Source: Amoebophrya sp. A120 (taxonomy: Eukaryota > Sar > Dinophyceae > Syndiniales > Amoebophryaceae). From it: a stretch of DNA of 64,000 nucleotides. The notes beneath the pieces were generated by a model. That model saw only the letters and a program-made list of their open reading frames with translations, searched no databases and was not told the origin of the DNA. The position numbers were made by a program, and so were the translations under genes. The stretch lies in contig CAJINV010000004.1 in the NCBI GenBank assembly GCA_905178155.1, forward strand, positions 2,184,391 through 2,248,390, written 5' to 3'. Each line of letters begins with the position of its first letter. Position 1 is the stretch's first letter. This document shows, one piece after another, positions 21,701 through 30,643 of this stretch.

Positions 21701-23870
21701 GGAAGGGTGTAAACTTGTCATGCAGGTTTTCCATGACCCATGAGGTCTGGCATGCGGGACCTAGCATGACAGAGTCTGTGAGGTCTCTGTCATGCCTATC
21801 CAGCATGAGAAACCCCCTCCCAACTTGTTCGAAAGTGGACAGCTTTTGGCAGTCATGCAACACAGATTTTTGCATGATTCGGCTTTAGCATGACAAGTTG
21901 CAATCTTCCAGCCCCAGACATTTTTGCGATTCATATGAGGAAGAAAATACCAATACTAGCCTCCATCTTCGCTGTCCGGTGCTGCCTGATCTACGTGCCG
22001 GGGGCGGTTTCAGTGTGCGCATCGCGGTGGCGACGAGCAGTCTTTTTGATCCAAGCATGATATCAAAAGGGAAAATTCCCCCACCCCATACTTAAGCTAG
22101 AAATTTGTGGTGCTGTATTTGAGTAAGTACACAAATCAGCTTTGTCATGCTAGAAGGGAAAAGATGCGGACTATAATGCTGGTTGGCGTGGTAAAGCGTT
22201 GCGTCTTCAGCATGACAGGGGGCAGCTGGAAGTGGGAAACAGCATTACAAATTGCCTACAAACGAGGCCACAGCTGTGTCTCTTGGCCTTCTAGCATTAC
22301 AAACCGATTTGTGTACTCAAATACAGCATGACAAATCCCGTTTTCGATATGGGGAGGGGGGATTTTTCCTTTTGATACATGACCTCCAGTACTTATTATA
22401 CCAGCGCGGGTGCGCAGCTGTCGAAGGCCGGCCCCGAAGAAGAAGAAGAAGATATCCCACGAAAAAACTGCTTCACTGTGATGATATTGCAAGATCTGCA
22501 TCACAAGTTGAAGAATGCAGGCCAAGTTTTCTTTGTCATGTGTAGCAAGACAAACACACTTGCGTGCCGTTCTATGCATCACAAGTTTACAGTGAGGCAG
22601 TTTTTTCTTGCGGTAGAAGACCCAGACCTGCTAATCGACGGCCTGACCACGGCGTCGGCGGCCCTGGACGAGCCGTGCGAAGAGGGGGCCGTGATTCGAA
22701 AAGGGTTCACGTATGGGTTGCAAATAGAAGACGTGGGTCCGGAAAGATGAATATTGTGATGCTAGTACGTGCATGAAGGACAAGGATTATGAAAGACCGA
22801 CTCCAGCACTCCGCCATGCAGGGGAAATTTCTGAGCGGTTTCGTCATGATCCGCATAAGCATTCGCGTTTTTTGCATGAGAGAGAGAGAGAGACATCAGC
22901 GCTACTCCGTGGCATGCACGCAGCACAAAGTCCTCGCTCAGGGGCAATATACGGACTCGGCATTGCGAGCCTGGTATTTTTATCCTTCCCGGCGACCCAA
23001 ATCGATATTTGCAATGCGTGTCGCTATCAAGAGGACCAAACGAAAAATCATCTTCCACCTTACCGACGGACTCAAGCTGCGATTTGACTTCGCGATCGAC
23101 CTGTATCCGACAGAAAAAAGCTGGCGGGACATATTTGTAATGCAAAAATAAATACACAAAAAAATCTGTATTGCATATCCGAAACAGAATGCTATGGGGC
23201 CACCCATGGCAAGTTTTTCTGCGTGTTTATTTTTGCATTACAAATATTCCCTGCCAGCTTTTCTCTGTGTGATAAGCTGCAAAGTTTGACCGCGGGCAAG
23301 AACAATGCCGAGTTTTACGAAATCTTTGCGGACGAGAAAAACGTGTTAAGTGCCTCCACCTCATCTCCGAGACTGACTTCCTTCTGCTTCACTTTCGACG
23401 GGGGCCCGAAGGTGGCCAGCTGCGTGGTAAACAAGAGGCTGTTATTGACTGCAAACAAAAACATGTAGTTTTGGTGGTCTCCTGAAAGTAAGTTGTTGTC
23501 ATGATAATCGGCGCTATGCAGGCATGAGAAGTTGCTGAGCAGCTATAGATTCATAACTTCGTGTTGGCGGCACCATAGTTCGCAGATGTCAGAAAAATGC
23601 ACCGGCTTCTTGTGGACATGCGTCACAAACTTTTGCGTCGTGCTCATGTAGTTCTTGGACGGCAGCATCTAGAACCAGGCTACAACTGCAAATTCTTACA
23701 GTGCATAGAAGTACAACCAGGCGCCCTGCGGGTGGGAGTTTTTTCCGCGGGACTTCGGGGAGATCGGTGGCGCGGATGTAGAGATCGTGAAAAGAGACGG
23801 CCTCGTACAACTCTTCGAAGTGTACGACCGGGCCTTGACTACCGCGGAGGCCATCGCGCTGGTCCGGTAA
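12758..23870 (+). CDS. Sialidase-like Asp-box (BNR) protein with C-terminal ConA/LamG-like domain
   Basis: From ATG 12758 (MNEEPKSDYEQLI) to TAA 23868, in about 25 exons. After splicing, at least three Asp boxes (S-x-D-x-G-x-T-W/F) appear in order: RSEDGGKTW (about 16370), WSDNFGETF (17590) and STDYGTTWD (18400). These mark the six-bladed propeller of sialidases. Other propeller-like stretches are GNRIYLFYGWN and HCLLYYNNGRTDR. The C-terminal exons (FTFDGGPKVASC, then VQLFEVYDRALTTAEAI) resemble the last strands of a LamG/concanavalin-like domain, as in trans-sialidases. I see no clear FRIP motif and cannot name the catalytic residues. No signal peptide is visible at this ATG, so the true start may be upstream. 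Two Pro/Glu/Gln-rich exons precede the propeller. Substrate and secretion are inference. Confidence 0.65.
12887..13012 (+). other. GT-AG intron made from a 3'-truncated family A introner
   Basis: The first ~115 bases are a good family A half (ATGTCTGGGTCTGGAAG, then GATTCCAAAAAAATCTG), but the 3' half is missing. The junctions are GT...AG. Splicing joins LAD to GGAPPAGG in phase 0, whereas treating it as a standard introner gives the wrong frame. Confidence 0.7.
13283..13379 (+). other. GT-AG intron with family I 3' end (copy 2)
   Basis: 97 bp, GTGAGC...GTACTAG, phase 0, joining VVTSKKN to RAIQFHLRDET. Its last 37 bases are the family I end. Confidence 0.8.
13416..13671. mobile_element. Introner, family A, sialidase-like gene
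   Basis: 256 bp, TGTCAAGTGT...TTTGATA with the TCTGGGTCTG / CCAGACCCAGA ends. Flanks CGGGG / CGAGG. Removal gives LRDETRSLNAICRG in frame. Confidence 0.9.
13913..14155 (+). other. Hybrid intron: introner-like 5' end, family I 3' end (copy 3)
   Basis: The 5' part (TATCCTGTGCAAATGC from 13907, then TTTTGGGTCTGGAAACTTGT) mixes family C and A ends; the 3' end is family I. GTGCAA...TAG boundaries keep the frame (NATIL joined to NENLTALQ). Removal from 13907 also keeps it, so the exact donor is open. Confidence 0.65.
14296..16237 (+). other. Long GT-AG intron (1.9 kb) carrying a minisatellite
   Basis: GTAAGT...CATACAG, phase 1, joining PLVSG to QNIIAVRPEHL. This explains the 1.9-kb stretch without coding sequence. 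Small ORFs inside it are not conserved-looking. Confidence 0.75.
15290..16075. repeat. Minisatellite changing from a 13-bp to a 16-bp unit
   Basis: The left half is made of GCTTAAGCGAAAC-like 13-mers. From about 15600 it changes to 16-mers such as TACTTAGGCGAGGCAC. A block of about 64 bp is repeated near 15715 and 15780. The whole array lies within the long intron. Confidence 0.9.
16406..16669. mobile_element. Introner, family A, sialidase-like gene
   Basis: 264 bp, TATCAAGTGC...AATTGAT, perfect GAAGC flanks. Removal joins the first Asp-box exon: WSALKPVEDNETQ. Confidence 0.92.
16731..17003. mobile_element. Introner, family B, sialidase-like gene
   Basis: 273 bp, TATCCTATGTAAAAACGTC...TACGATA, perfect GGAAC flanks. 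Removal gives LLVGNRIYLFYGWN. Confidence 0.92.
17085..17585. mobile_element. Composite introner (family C start, family A-like end)
   Basis: About 501 bp. It starts TATCCTGTGCAAAAGTAT as in family C but ends CATTTGCAATGCAT with a decayed CCAGACGACC, as in family A. No matching flanks. Removal to 17585 gives EVVHWMKWSDNFG in frame. Probably two elements fused by deletion, or a nested insertion. Confidence 0.55.
18150..18392. mobile_element. Introner, family A, sialidase-like gene
   Basis: 243 bp, TATGCATTGC...TTTGATA, perfect CTGCA flanks. Removal creates the third Asp box: DSCTSTDYGTTWD. Confidence 0.93.
18608..18870. mobile_element. Introner, family A, sialidase-like gene
   Basis: 263 bp, TATCAAATGC...ATCCATA, flanks GCAGT / GCAGC. 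Removal gives NEQLLADKTLNGL in frame. Confidence 0.9.
18909..19058. mobile_element. Introner, family C, sialidase-like gene
   Basis: 150 bp, TATGAATTGCAAAAGTATCG...AGGATA, perfect GAGCC flanks. Removal gives NGLSQRVANSFAANVAEYL. Confidence 0.92.
19124..19389. mobile_element. Introner, family A, sialidase-like gene
   Basis: 266 bp, TATCAAATGC...TTTGATA, flanks GTATT / CTATT, inner ends decayed. Removal gives SEEYFVKISSSHNV. Confidence 0.85.
19483..19668. mobile_element. Introner, family J (single copy), sialidase-like gene
   Basis: 186 bp, TATCATACAGCAG...ATGGGATA. Its inverted ends match as CATGCAGGGCATG against CAGGCAGGGCATC. Perfect TGTCT flanks. Removal gives DGFHCLLYYNNGRTDR. Confidence 0.85.
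19926..20200. mobile_element. Introner, family A, sialidase-like gene
   Basis: 275 bp, TATCCACTGC...AATGCACA, perfect AACGA flanks. Removal gives REEWNEDWAIVDGPG. Confidence 0.9.
20271..20585. mobile_element. Introner, family B (diverged), sialidase-like gene
   Basis: 315 bp, TATCCAGTGTAGAAGCG...CCACAGGATG, flanks CTCCT / CCCCT. Removal gives ELTQLSPSHLILVESNKL. Confidence 0.85.
20621..20836. mobile_element. Introner, family F, sialidase-like gene
   Basis: 216 bp, TATGAAAGTGCACAACTCCC...TGTGCACTGTCATA, perfect CAAGC flanks. Removal gives VESNKLTVRYHEVDPY. Confidence 0.92.
20905..21183. mobile_element. Introner, family B, sialidase-like gene
   Basis: 279 bp, TATCCTGAGTAAAAACGTCC...CTCAGGATA, flanks GATGA / GATGG. 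Removal gives KSQLMEGSEGEKADG. Confidence 0.92.
21266..21605. mobile_element. Introner, family A (enlarged), sialidase-like gene
   Basis: 340 bp, TATCAAATGA...AATGCATA, flanks TGAAG / AGAAG. Longer than the usual ~260 bp, with unrelated sequence in the middle. Removal gives RSCVKKWIKTSATN. Confidence 0.85.
21675..21935. mobile_element. Introner, family A, sialidase-like gene
   Basis: 261 bp, TATCAACTGC...ATTCATA, perfect TGAGG flanks. Removal gives NRAGEEENTNTSLHL. Confidence 0.93.
22061..22377. mobile_element. Introner, family D, sialidase-like gene
   Basis: 317 bp, TATCAAAAGGGAAAATTCCC...TCCTTTTGATA, perfect CATGA flanks. Removal gives LFDPSMTSSTYYTSAG. Confidence 0.93.
22453..22615. mobile_element. 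Introner, family G, sialidase-like gene
   Basis: 163 bp, TATCCCACGAAAAAACTGC...TTTTCTTGCGGTA, perfect GAAGA flanks. Removal gives PEEEEEDPDLLIDGL. The same family is nested at 62517. Confidence 0.9.
22712..23020. mobile_element. Introner, family A (enlarged), sialidase-like gene
   Basis: 309 bp, TATGGGTTGC... to ...TTTGCAATGCGTG, flanks TCACG / TCGCT, with an internal (AG)n run near 22880. Removal gives IRKGFAIKRTKRKI. Confidence 0.8.
23104..23274. mobile_element. Introner, family H (single copy), sialidase-like gene
   Basis: 171 bp. The inverted ends are long: TATCCGACAGAAAAAAGCTG against TATCACACAGAGAAAAGCTG, continuing through ATTTGTAATGCAAAAATAAA. Flanks ACCTG / AGCTG. Removal gives FDFAIELQSLTAGKNN; the open frame inside the element is not protein. 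Confidence 0.85.
23443..23707. mobile_element. Introner, family A (decayed), sialidase-like gene
   Basis: 265 bp, TATTGACTGC...CAGTGCATA, poor flanks GCTGT / GAAGT. Removal gives VVNKRKYNQAPCGWEFF, which alone keeps the frame into the last domain. Confidence 0.75.
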
Positions 23871-24541
23871 CGGCCTGCTGGTGGTGGTGGTCAGGAGATG
23901 AATTCGTCTACGTGCTGACTTTTTGCTAATTCTGAATGGCATTTTTCATACTCGCGCCCCGGAAGACAACTTCTGCTGAATTTTCATCGAGGGATAGATT
24001 GCTATAAAAGAGCCGCGTAGGTGATCACAAAAGTAAAGTTGCTAAACCCGTCAGGAGACAGGCACCACGGGCGCTGTGGTAAAATGAATTTTTTGAAAGA
24101 CCCACGAAATTTGAAAGGCGCTACTAGGATTATTTCCTAGGCTGGAGATGAGACGAGAGCAAAACCGTGCGCAGGCGGTTCTTTCTCGAACTGATGCACT
24201 GGCGCGTTTCTTGATCATTTTAAGTGCTTAAAAAACAACTCGCCGTACTTGATCCTCCTCATCGCGCCCCAACTGCAACTGGTGGTTATCCGTTTCGATC
24301 TTGCCTTTAACGACGGAAGTTTGGTGAGCAGGGCAGCAACCACTACGTGGCTACATACATGCGGGGATGTAAGTTGAACCAGATGATCTCATTCGAGCAG
24401 GGTCTAATGCTTTATTATGAAGATCCTAACCTGATGTGAATACAACTACCACGACATGTTTTTATCGTTGTATAATTATTTTCGCCCAGCGTGAAAGAAC
24501 GATAACAAACAAAAGGATCTTTGAAACCGAAAGGCATCAAA
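23871..24541. other. Intergenic spacer, no gene seen
   Basis: Between the sialidase-like gene and Arp3. AT-richer toward Arp3; the start-proximal sequence CATCAAAATGG gives an A-rich context at the Arp3 ATG. Confidence 0.5.
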
Positions 24542-27500
24542 ATGGCGTTCTTTCACTCGAAACATCACGCAGTCCCCAGCAACGCCGAGGATGCCGGCAG
24601 TTCCCTGGAAGATCCGTATTGCGACAGCAGGCCGATTGTGGTGCTGGACATGGGCGCGCACATGAGCCGCATCGGGTACGCCGGCAGCGCAGATCCGCTG
24701 TTCGTGCTGCCGACGGTAGTTTCCAACCACATCCACGCCCAGAAGTTCGCGTCGACCAGCTCCCGGTCGTACCACGACCTAAAATATGAATTGCAAATAT
24801 GTCTGGGTCTGGAAACTTGTGATGGTGGTTGGCCAAAGAGGAGCACGCCTCAATTGGCTGCCAAGCATGACAGGTTTCGGAGATGCTGCGGCTTTGTCTA
24901 TTCTGCATGACAAACTGGGCTTCTGCATGACAGAAAAGTGGCGCTTTTGGGTGATCTGCATGACAAACTTGAGAATCATGCTAGCAGAGCATGACAAACC
25001 TTGCATCTTTGCAGACCCAGACATTTTTGCATTTCATATAAAATACGACATCGGCCAGAACGCGTACGAAGCCCGGTTCTCTCCGTATGACCTCCTCAAA
25101 CGTTACAATTTCAAACGTTACAATAGAATCTGGAATTTGTGTTGCATGATGAGCATGACAGATTCGCACAGCGTTCCACCTTTTGCAATACAAACTTCGC
25201 CAGATTCTAGTGCGGGTTGGAGTTCCAGAACTTGTCATGCGCAATCCTGTGGGAATAGGGTAGATCATGCACTTCTTGCATGACAGATTTCCATATTCTA
25301 TTGTAACGTTTGAAATTGTAACAGCTGAGCAGGTTATACTCCGCAGTACTTTTGCACCCACCCGGTGGGCAGCACTGGCGTGACGGACTGGGACTGTGTG
25401 GAGCAGTTCTGGCACCAGACACTGTTCAAGTACCTGCGCTGCACGCCTGAGACGACGGAGATTCTCTTTTGCGAGCCGCCGTTCTTCGGAAAATCCTTTA
25501 AGCAAAACGCAACGGAGGTGTTCATGGAGGTGTTCAACTGTGCCGCAATCACCTTCATTCCGGCGCCCATACTCGCGTCCCACGCGGCCCAGCTGTGCGA
25601 ACTGAACAGTGCTGGGAGCAGCAGCGGCAGTAGTTGTGCCGGGGGTAGAAATAAAAATTTCACGGCGGTGGAGCAGAACTCACTCCCCCTTGCAGCCGCA
25701 AATAATAGCGTTGACCACCACGACGAAAATTCGTCTGCTGTGGTTGGGTTTAGCGGAGCAGGGTCGTTTTCATCTTCTTCGTCGTCTTCCCAAAAACTAC
25801 TTTCTGGCGGAGGGAGAAGCACGGCCAGTCTGGTGGTCGACGTGGGGTACAAGTGCACGCGGGTTATCCCGGTGCTGGAAAACCGGCCCCTGCACACCAC
25901 CTCCGAATATGGCTTGCAAATATGTCTGGGTCATCTGGAAGAATACAAACTTGTGATGCGCATTTCAGAACACACAAAAAGCTCTCATGCATAGGTAGCA
26001 AAGGCTGCCCACTTTCTGCGCCCAAAATCGGCGATTTGTCATGCGGATTCGGCACTGCGGAAGCTTCTCGAAGCCTGTATGTTAGAGCTTCCATACCAGA
26101 CCTTGCGTGTCATGCAAAAGCAGGCAGCATGACTCTTCCAGACCCAGGCACTTTTGCATTTGGTACCGAAGTGCTGCCCTACGGCGGCCACCACGTCACG
26201 GAGCAGATCTACGAAGCGCTGCTGGAGCGGAGGGAGTATCCTGTGCAAAAGCATCGTACTCATATTGGGGTTATGCATTACAAATCCTTTTCTTGAGGTA
26301 GATCAGCATTACAAATTTTATTTCCCATGCTGGGGAAATTTGTAATGCATTTATACGAGTACGACTACGATACTTTTGCACTGCATAGGGAGCAGCACGT
26401 GCCGCCGAATGTCCGCCTGGACGCGGCGGAGAAAATCAAGTTGAGCAATTGCTACGTGGCCAAAGACCCACTGGAGGAGATGAACAAGTACTTCGCCGAG
26501 CCGGGTTCCCTTCCCTACGGAGGAGCAAACGCCTACGAGGAGGACCAAAGTAGAGGCCCGAAAATAACAAGTTCCTCTTCCCGGCAAGCGGCCCACCAGC
26601 ACAACCAGCGCAAGATCAAGACCGTCCGAGGGAATGCGCAGGGCATCACGCGGAGCGGGGGCGCGAGCAAGAGCGGCGGGTCCGCAGCCGCGCACTCGAG
26701 CAATAACCCGGAATGGGCGTGCGATGTGGGGTATGGGTCTGTGAAATGTTACGTGACGCCATGACATGGATGGCTCTTTTCCGGTTGAAGGAATTCCAGC
26801 GCCCTTTTGTAACTGACCCTCAGTAAGCATCTTGCTAACCAAGGGCTTGTTGATGACCGATGCACACAAGCTTGCAGGTGTACAGTATTCTTTTCATGCA
26901 TCTGTCTACAGGACGTAGGTGATCTTCATTGTGGCAGTGTGCTTATCTCAGACCACTTTCATACCTCTCCCGAGCGGTTCCTCAGCACCGAGCTCTTCTT
27001 CTCTCCGGACATCTGCCTGAAGAACAAGCAGCAAACCCGGCGCACGCTGCCCGAATGCATCGTAGACGTCGTGAAGAACTGTCCAATCGACTACCGACGA
27101 CAGCTGTACGGCAACATCGTGTATGGACGGGAAATGTGAAGATCTGGGTCCGGAAGCTTGTGATGCTAGATGAGTGTGGCACTTTGTTTTTCAAACTGCA
27201 GCCAAGCATGACAAGTTTTCTCACGTTGTCTCAATACGCTTATCACGACGCACGAAAAGCTGCGTTTTGGGAATGTCAACAAAAGTGGCCCTTTCGCTGG
27301 CTACGCGGAAGTATAATGCAAGACACGCAACACAAGCTGCACTGTTCCAGACCAAGGCAAATTTGCGATGCATATCATCCTTTGCGGCGGGACTTCGGTG
27401 ATCAAGCATTTTCCGGACCGGCTGGCCCGCGACGTCTCTGACTTGGCGAACAGACACAGTCACGCGGCGGCGACACAGATCAAAGCGAGTTGTGCGCACT

Positions 27501-28204
27501 TCAACCAGAAGGACAACCTACGAAAACACGCTATCCTGTGTAAAAACGTCCCCACCCCAGAGTTGTCACGCAAATCTGCACGCCGAAAAGGAAAATGTTT
27601 CTCATGCGCAGCTCCATGAGAAGCATTTTCCCATGCTCTCTGGGACTTTGTCATGATCAGACCAGGATTAGGAGCTAGATTTGTGATGTGGCTTCCCTAG
27701 CCACAGACCACTACACTACTGACCCAAACTTGTCATGCGCAACAGCCAAAACTTCTGGATCTGTGTTGCAAAATTCCCATCTTGACTCTGGGGTGGGGAC
27801 GTTTTTCCTCAAGATACACGCCGTGTGGTTTGGCGGGTCCATGTTTGCCTCGAAACCGGCGACGCTATCAAATGTAAAAATCTCTGGGTCTGGAAGATTC
27901 TGAGACTTGTCATGCATGTGTTGCATTGGCCATGATGTCTATGATGCATGCCCTAGCATCACAGATTTTCTGAGGGCTTCGCGATGCCTATTCCGCATGA
28001 CAAATGCCCTCTCCGCGTAGCAGAGATTGCGTTCCCTTTGCTGCTCATGCAATACAGATCTTTTATTTTGGAATCCAAACTCAGCATCACAAGTTGCATT
28101 CTTCCAGACCCAGACATTTTTGCATTTGATAGACGCGCGGGTTTTACGAAAGCGCGAAGTTGACGCGGGACGTGTATGCGGACCGGGGGAACGGAGTTGT
28201 TTAG
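24542..28204 (+). CDS. ARP3: Actin-related protein 3 (Arp2/3 complex subunit)
   Basis: ATG 24542 to TAG 28202, nine exons. After removal of the introns the protein follows Arp3 from end to end: PIVVLDMGAHMSRIGYAG (phosphate 1 loop), VTDWDCVEQFWHQTLFKYLR, CEPPF, SLVVDVGYKCTRVIPVLE (phosphate 2 region), EDCD-type helix, ERFLSTELFFSP, NCPIDYRRQLYGNI, then LCGGTSVIKHFPDRLARD and AVWFGGSMFASKPA. The NCPID...RR and AVWFGGSM motifs point to Arp3 rather than actin or Arp2. Two insertions are unusual: a Ser/Asn-rich loop of about 60 residues after ILASHAAQL, and a Gly/Ser/His/Lys-rich loop of about 70 residues before CDVG. With Arp2 and other subunits the protein nucleates branched actin filaments. 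Confidence 0.9.
24785..25038. mobile_element. Introner, family A, Arp3
   Basis: 254 bp, TATGAATTGC...TTTCATA, perfect TAAAA flanks. Removal gives RSYHDLKYDIGQNAYEA. Confidence 0.93.
25086..25338. mobile_element. Introner, family E, Arp3
   Basis: 253 bp. Inverted ends TATGACCTCCTCAAACGTT against TATAACCTGCTCAGCTGTT, each followed by a second AAACGTTACAAT-like block. Perfect CTCCG flanks. Removal gives EARFSPQYFCTHPVG. Confidence 0.93.
25908..26165. mobile_element. Introner, family A, Arp3
   Basis: 258 bp, TATGGCTTGC...TTTGGTA, perfect CCGAA flanks. Removal gives PLHTTSEVLPYGGHHV. Confidence 0.92.
26237..26387. mobile_element. Introner, family C, Arp3
   Basis: 151 bp, TATCCTGTGCAAAAGCATCG...CTGCATA, perfect GGGAG flanks. 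Removal gives LLERREQHVPPNVRL. Confidence 0.93.
26731..26937 (+). other. Ordinary GT-AG intron, Arp3
   Basis: GTATGG...GTGGCAG, 207 bp, phase 2, joining CDVG to VLISDHFHTSPERF. Confidence 0.75.
27122..27374. mobile_element. Introner, family A, Arp3
   Basis: 253 bp, TATGGACGGG...GATGCATA, flanks TCGTG / TCATC. Keeping the 5' copy gives YGNIVLCGG, the 3' copy YGNIILCGG; the former is closer to the Arp3 consensus. Confidence 0.88.
27542..27816. mobile_element. Introner, family B, Arp3
   Basis: 275 bp, TATCCTGTGTAAAAACGTCC...CTCAAGATA, perfect CACGC flanks. Removal creates LRKHAVWFGGSMFAS. Confidence 0.94.
27866..28131. mobile_element. Introner, family A, Arp3
   Basis: 266 bp, TATCAAATGT...TTTGATA, perfect GACGC flanks. 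Removal gives SKPATRGFYESAKLTRD. Confidence 0.94.
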
Positions 28205-28741
28205 TTCCTGGCACTAGTGCCGCTGCCCGGAGTCGACCGTACATAGACTGCAATGAGTCGTGAATAGCTCGTTGGCAAGCAAGATGATAAAAGTATCATT
28301 TCGATTTGGAGGAAGGTGATTCAGTCCTTTATTTGTCGTTGATGATGCACGGTGATGATGTAAGTACAAGTAGCGCCGTCAGTACAAAGATGTACAGTTG
28401 AATTTTGCCGGTGGATAGAAATTGAGCACGCGTTTCCGCCCAAATAGCAAGGGTGGCAGACAACGCTGAAAGCATCTAATTAATTTGGCCGCTCAGTCAG
28501 CTTTAAACCTTCGGTTGAATCTGTATTCTTTTCGTCTTGCTGACTGAAGACTGAACTGGTTGTTAACGGATTCAATGGAATACAAGTGTAGCATCAAATA
28601 CAAGAGTAGCACAGCGCAGTCTTACGATCGCTCCGACTTCGTGTACTTATTTGTCCGTGACCTATCGCATCTTTTTCTACCCCCTTAGGGATTGAAGCTG
28701 AGTGGTGAAGTAGGTACAGCCCACGAAAGTGGGAGTAAAGG
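28205..28741. other. Intergenic spacer, no gene seen
   Basis: Downstream of Arp3; no introner ends and no coding-looking frame. Confidence 0.5.
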
Positions 28742-28942
28742 ATGCGGTTTTGTTTTCCGAAACTCGTCGCAGCCGGCCTCGTGGTCGTGCGGTCTGACTC
28801 TGCGTCCATGCCGGACGCTGCGGCCGCGGAATTTGAAATAACGGGAAAGTCGGGGGGGGGGGGAGAGCCCCAAGAAAGCTGCCGCAGCTGGGATTCCGCT
28901 GTCTTTCCTGGAGACCGCAAAGAAGAAGAAGGATGGCGCTGA
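28742..28942 (+). CDS. Small hypothetical protein with possible signal peptide; G-tract frame problem
   Basis: ATG 28742 gives MRFCFPKLVAAGLVVVRSDS, a short hydrophobic N-terminus compatible with a signal peptide. The frame crosses a run of 12 G (28852-28863). As read, it ends in an unremarkable EPQESC... tail. With one G fewer, it would continue as a Lys/Ala-rich tail (SPKKAAAAGIPLSFLETA, then KKKKDGADALVL) to a stop near 28970, which looks more like protein. A sequencing or replication slip in the G run is possible. No family recognised. Confidence 0.35.
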   Translation: MRFCFPKLVAAGLVVVRSDSASMPDAAAAEFEITGKSGGGGEPQESCRSWDSAVFPGDRKEEEGWR

Positions 28943-29083
28943 CGCTTTGGTACTGTAGTTATTTATTTTTGATTAGTTGGAACATGGTAGAGATGATAGA
29001 AGCTTCCTAGTAGTTCGCGTGATGTAGCGAAGCGTTGCTCTAGTTGCAATCGTGACGTATCCAATACAAAGGGTGAACAACGT

Positions 29084-29647
29084 ATGATGGTCTACACACA
29101 GGGGTCTGCGATTTGCCGTGCGAAGCACGCAGTCAGCGTCCAAGTAGTGAAAAAGATTGTGAACGACACCTCGCTGGCCGGTGTTGAGCATCTCTTCGCC
29201 ATGCGATACGAAATCGACACCGAGCTGTTTTTCCGCTTCGGTGCGGACAGCAATGGCGACGGGAAAGTCACCTGCGCCGAACGGAAAGCGTCTTGCTCCC
29301 GCTGGCGCCCCGCGTTACCAAGCAACAAGACCGCGCAGTACGTGGGCGAGGGCTCGCTTCTCCAGAAATCAGAGTCAGACGATGAAAGCGGGAAATCAAC
29401 AGACGAGGAAAGCGAGAAGGCGGCGGGGCGGCGGTGGTTCTCTTGGGGCGAGGACGAATCCTGGGGGAACTCCGTCTGGAGATACTTGTGTTGCAGGGAA
29501 GCCTGCAGCAATGGTGACTCGGGAACCGAGCAGGTGATCGAATCGGGGGACGGCACCACGTTGAGCGACATCGGATCGGTGTCGGAGATCCAGGGGGGCT
29601 GCGAAGGCTGTGGGGCCTGCTGTGGTTCCTTCTGCGATTGCGATTAA
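29084..29647 (+). CDS. Hypothetical protein with one EF-hand-like loop and Cys-rich tail
   Basis: Intronless, 187 residues from ATG 29084 to TAA. Residues about 55-66 (DSNGDGKVTCAE) fit a 12-residue EF-hand loop with D, N, D at positions 1, 3, 5 and E at 12, preceded by a helix (ELFFRFGA). The middle is Ser/Asp/Glu-rich, and the end is a Cys/Gly-rich tail (GCEGCGACCGSFCDCD). A single EF hand is unusual for a calmodulin-like protein, and an upstream exon could supply a partner. Calcium binding is inferred from the loop only. Confidence 0.45.
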   Translation: MMVYTQGSAICRAKHAVSVQVVKKIVNDTSLAGVEHLFAMRYEIDTELFFRFGADSNGDGKVTCAERKASCSRWRPALPSNKTAQYVGEGSLLQKSESDDESGKSTDEESEKAAGRRWFSWGEDESWGNSVWRYLCCREACSNGDSGTEQVIESGDGTTLSDIGSVSEIQGGCEGCGACCGSFCDCD

Positions 29648-30643
29648 ATAAGTATTCAAAGCGCACCCGTGGGCGTTGCGCAATGTACGATGGATGCGTC
29701 GCCTGCTGCTGCCCTTCTTTGATTTCATTGGGTGTAAAGTTGATTCCTCGTTTTTTTTTTCCGCGCACGGCGCCAGGCTTGATTGGTTATTTCGTGTGTT
29801 AGTGCTTAACTATGAATGATGAGTGTCTCCAGGTACGCAATTATAGCATTTTTGATAACTCCTGCGCGATACAGCGAAAGTGTTTTTTCTGAGCTCCTTA
29901 CTTGGGGACGAAGCAATGCGAAGCAGGCGCACCCAAATAATCGACACGAGGGGCAATTGGCAGTGGTGGCAGAAGTTTTTACAAGAATTTAGCCTCCTTG
30001 AAGTGGTGGCAGGAGGCACAAGCCTCCTTGTGGACAATGCGTTTATTTAGTGGTGTTCGATGCAACCTAGAATCAGCTTTAGAGTGCAACACTGAAGAAC
30101 CAGGTGTAGCAATGAGATCCCCTGAGATTCGTCGACCGTTCTGCTGCCGTGCGATCTTGTTTTCTGTTCCTGAAGGAAAAGCGAAGAGATCCTGAGAAAT
30201 GAAAGTGCCTCAGGTGTTTGAGAAACGACATTAAAGGAGCGCTATCTGAATAGCCGATCCGCGCAAATTCCTTCCACGATCTCAGGCAGTTTTGATCAAC
30301 ATTCACCGCGCCTTCTGTAGATCTGCACGGCTGACAAAGAAGGAAGAATTCGGATCCAATTTTTTGGATCACTTCTAAATGTTGTCATCAAAGTTGAAGA
30401 TCTTTACAGACCGCGGGAAAAAGCGGGAAGATCGAGTTGATCGTGGACAAAGAACTGAAACTGTGAAAATCGAAATGATATCCTCTCGCGTGGTGAAATA
30501 CAACCACTACTACCTCCCCTACCTCATTGCTCTTGCTCCGACCCTTCTAAACTTTACTGCAACACCACCCCAGGGACCAGTAAAATCACCAGAATTTAGG
30601 ATCACTACACCATCCTAAAAGGACACCCATCGATTCAAAAAAG
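29648..30643. other. Intergenic spacer upstream of uS3, no gene seen
   Basis: Short ORFs only. No introner ends detected. Confidence 0.5.
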
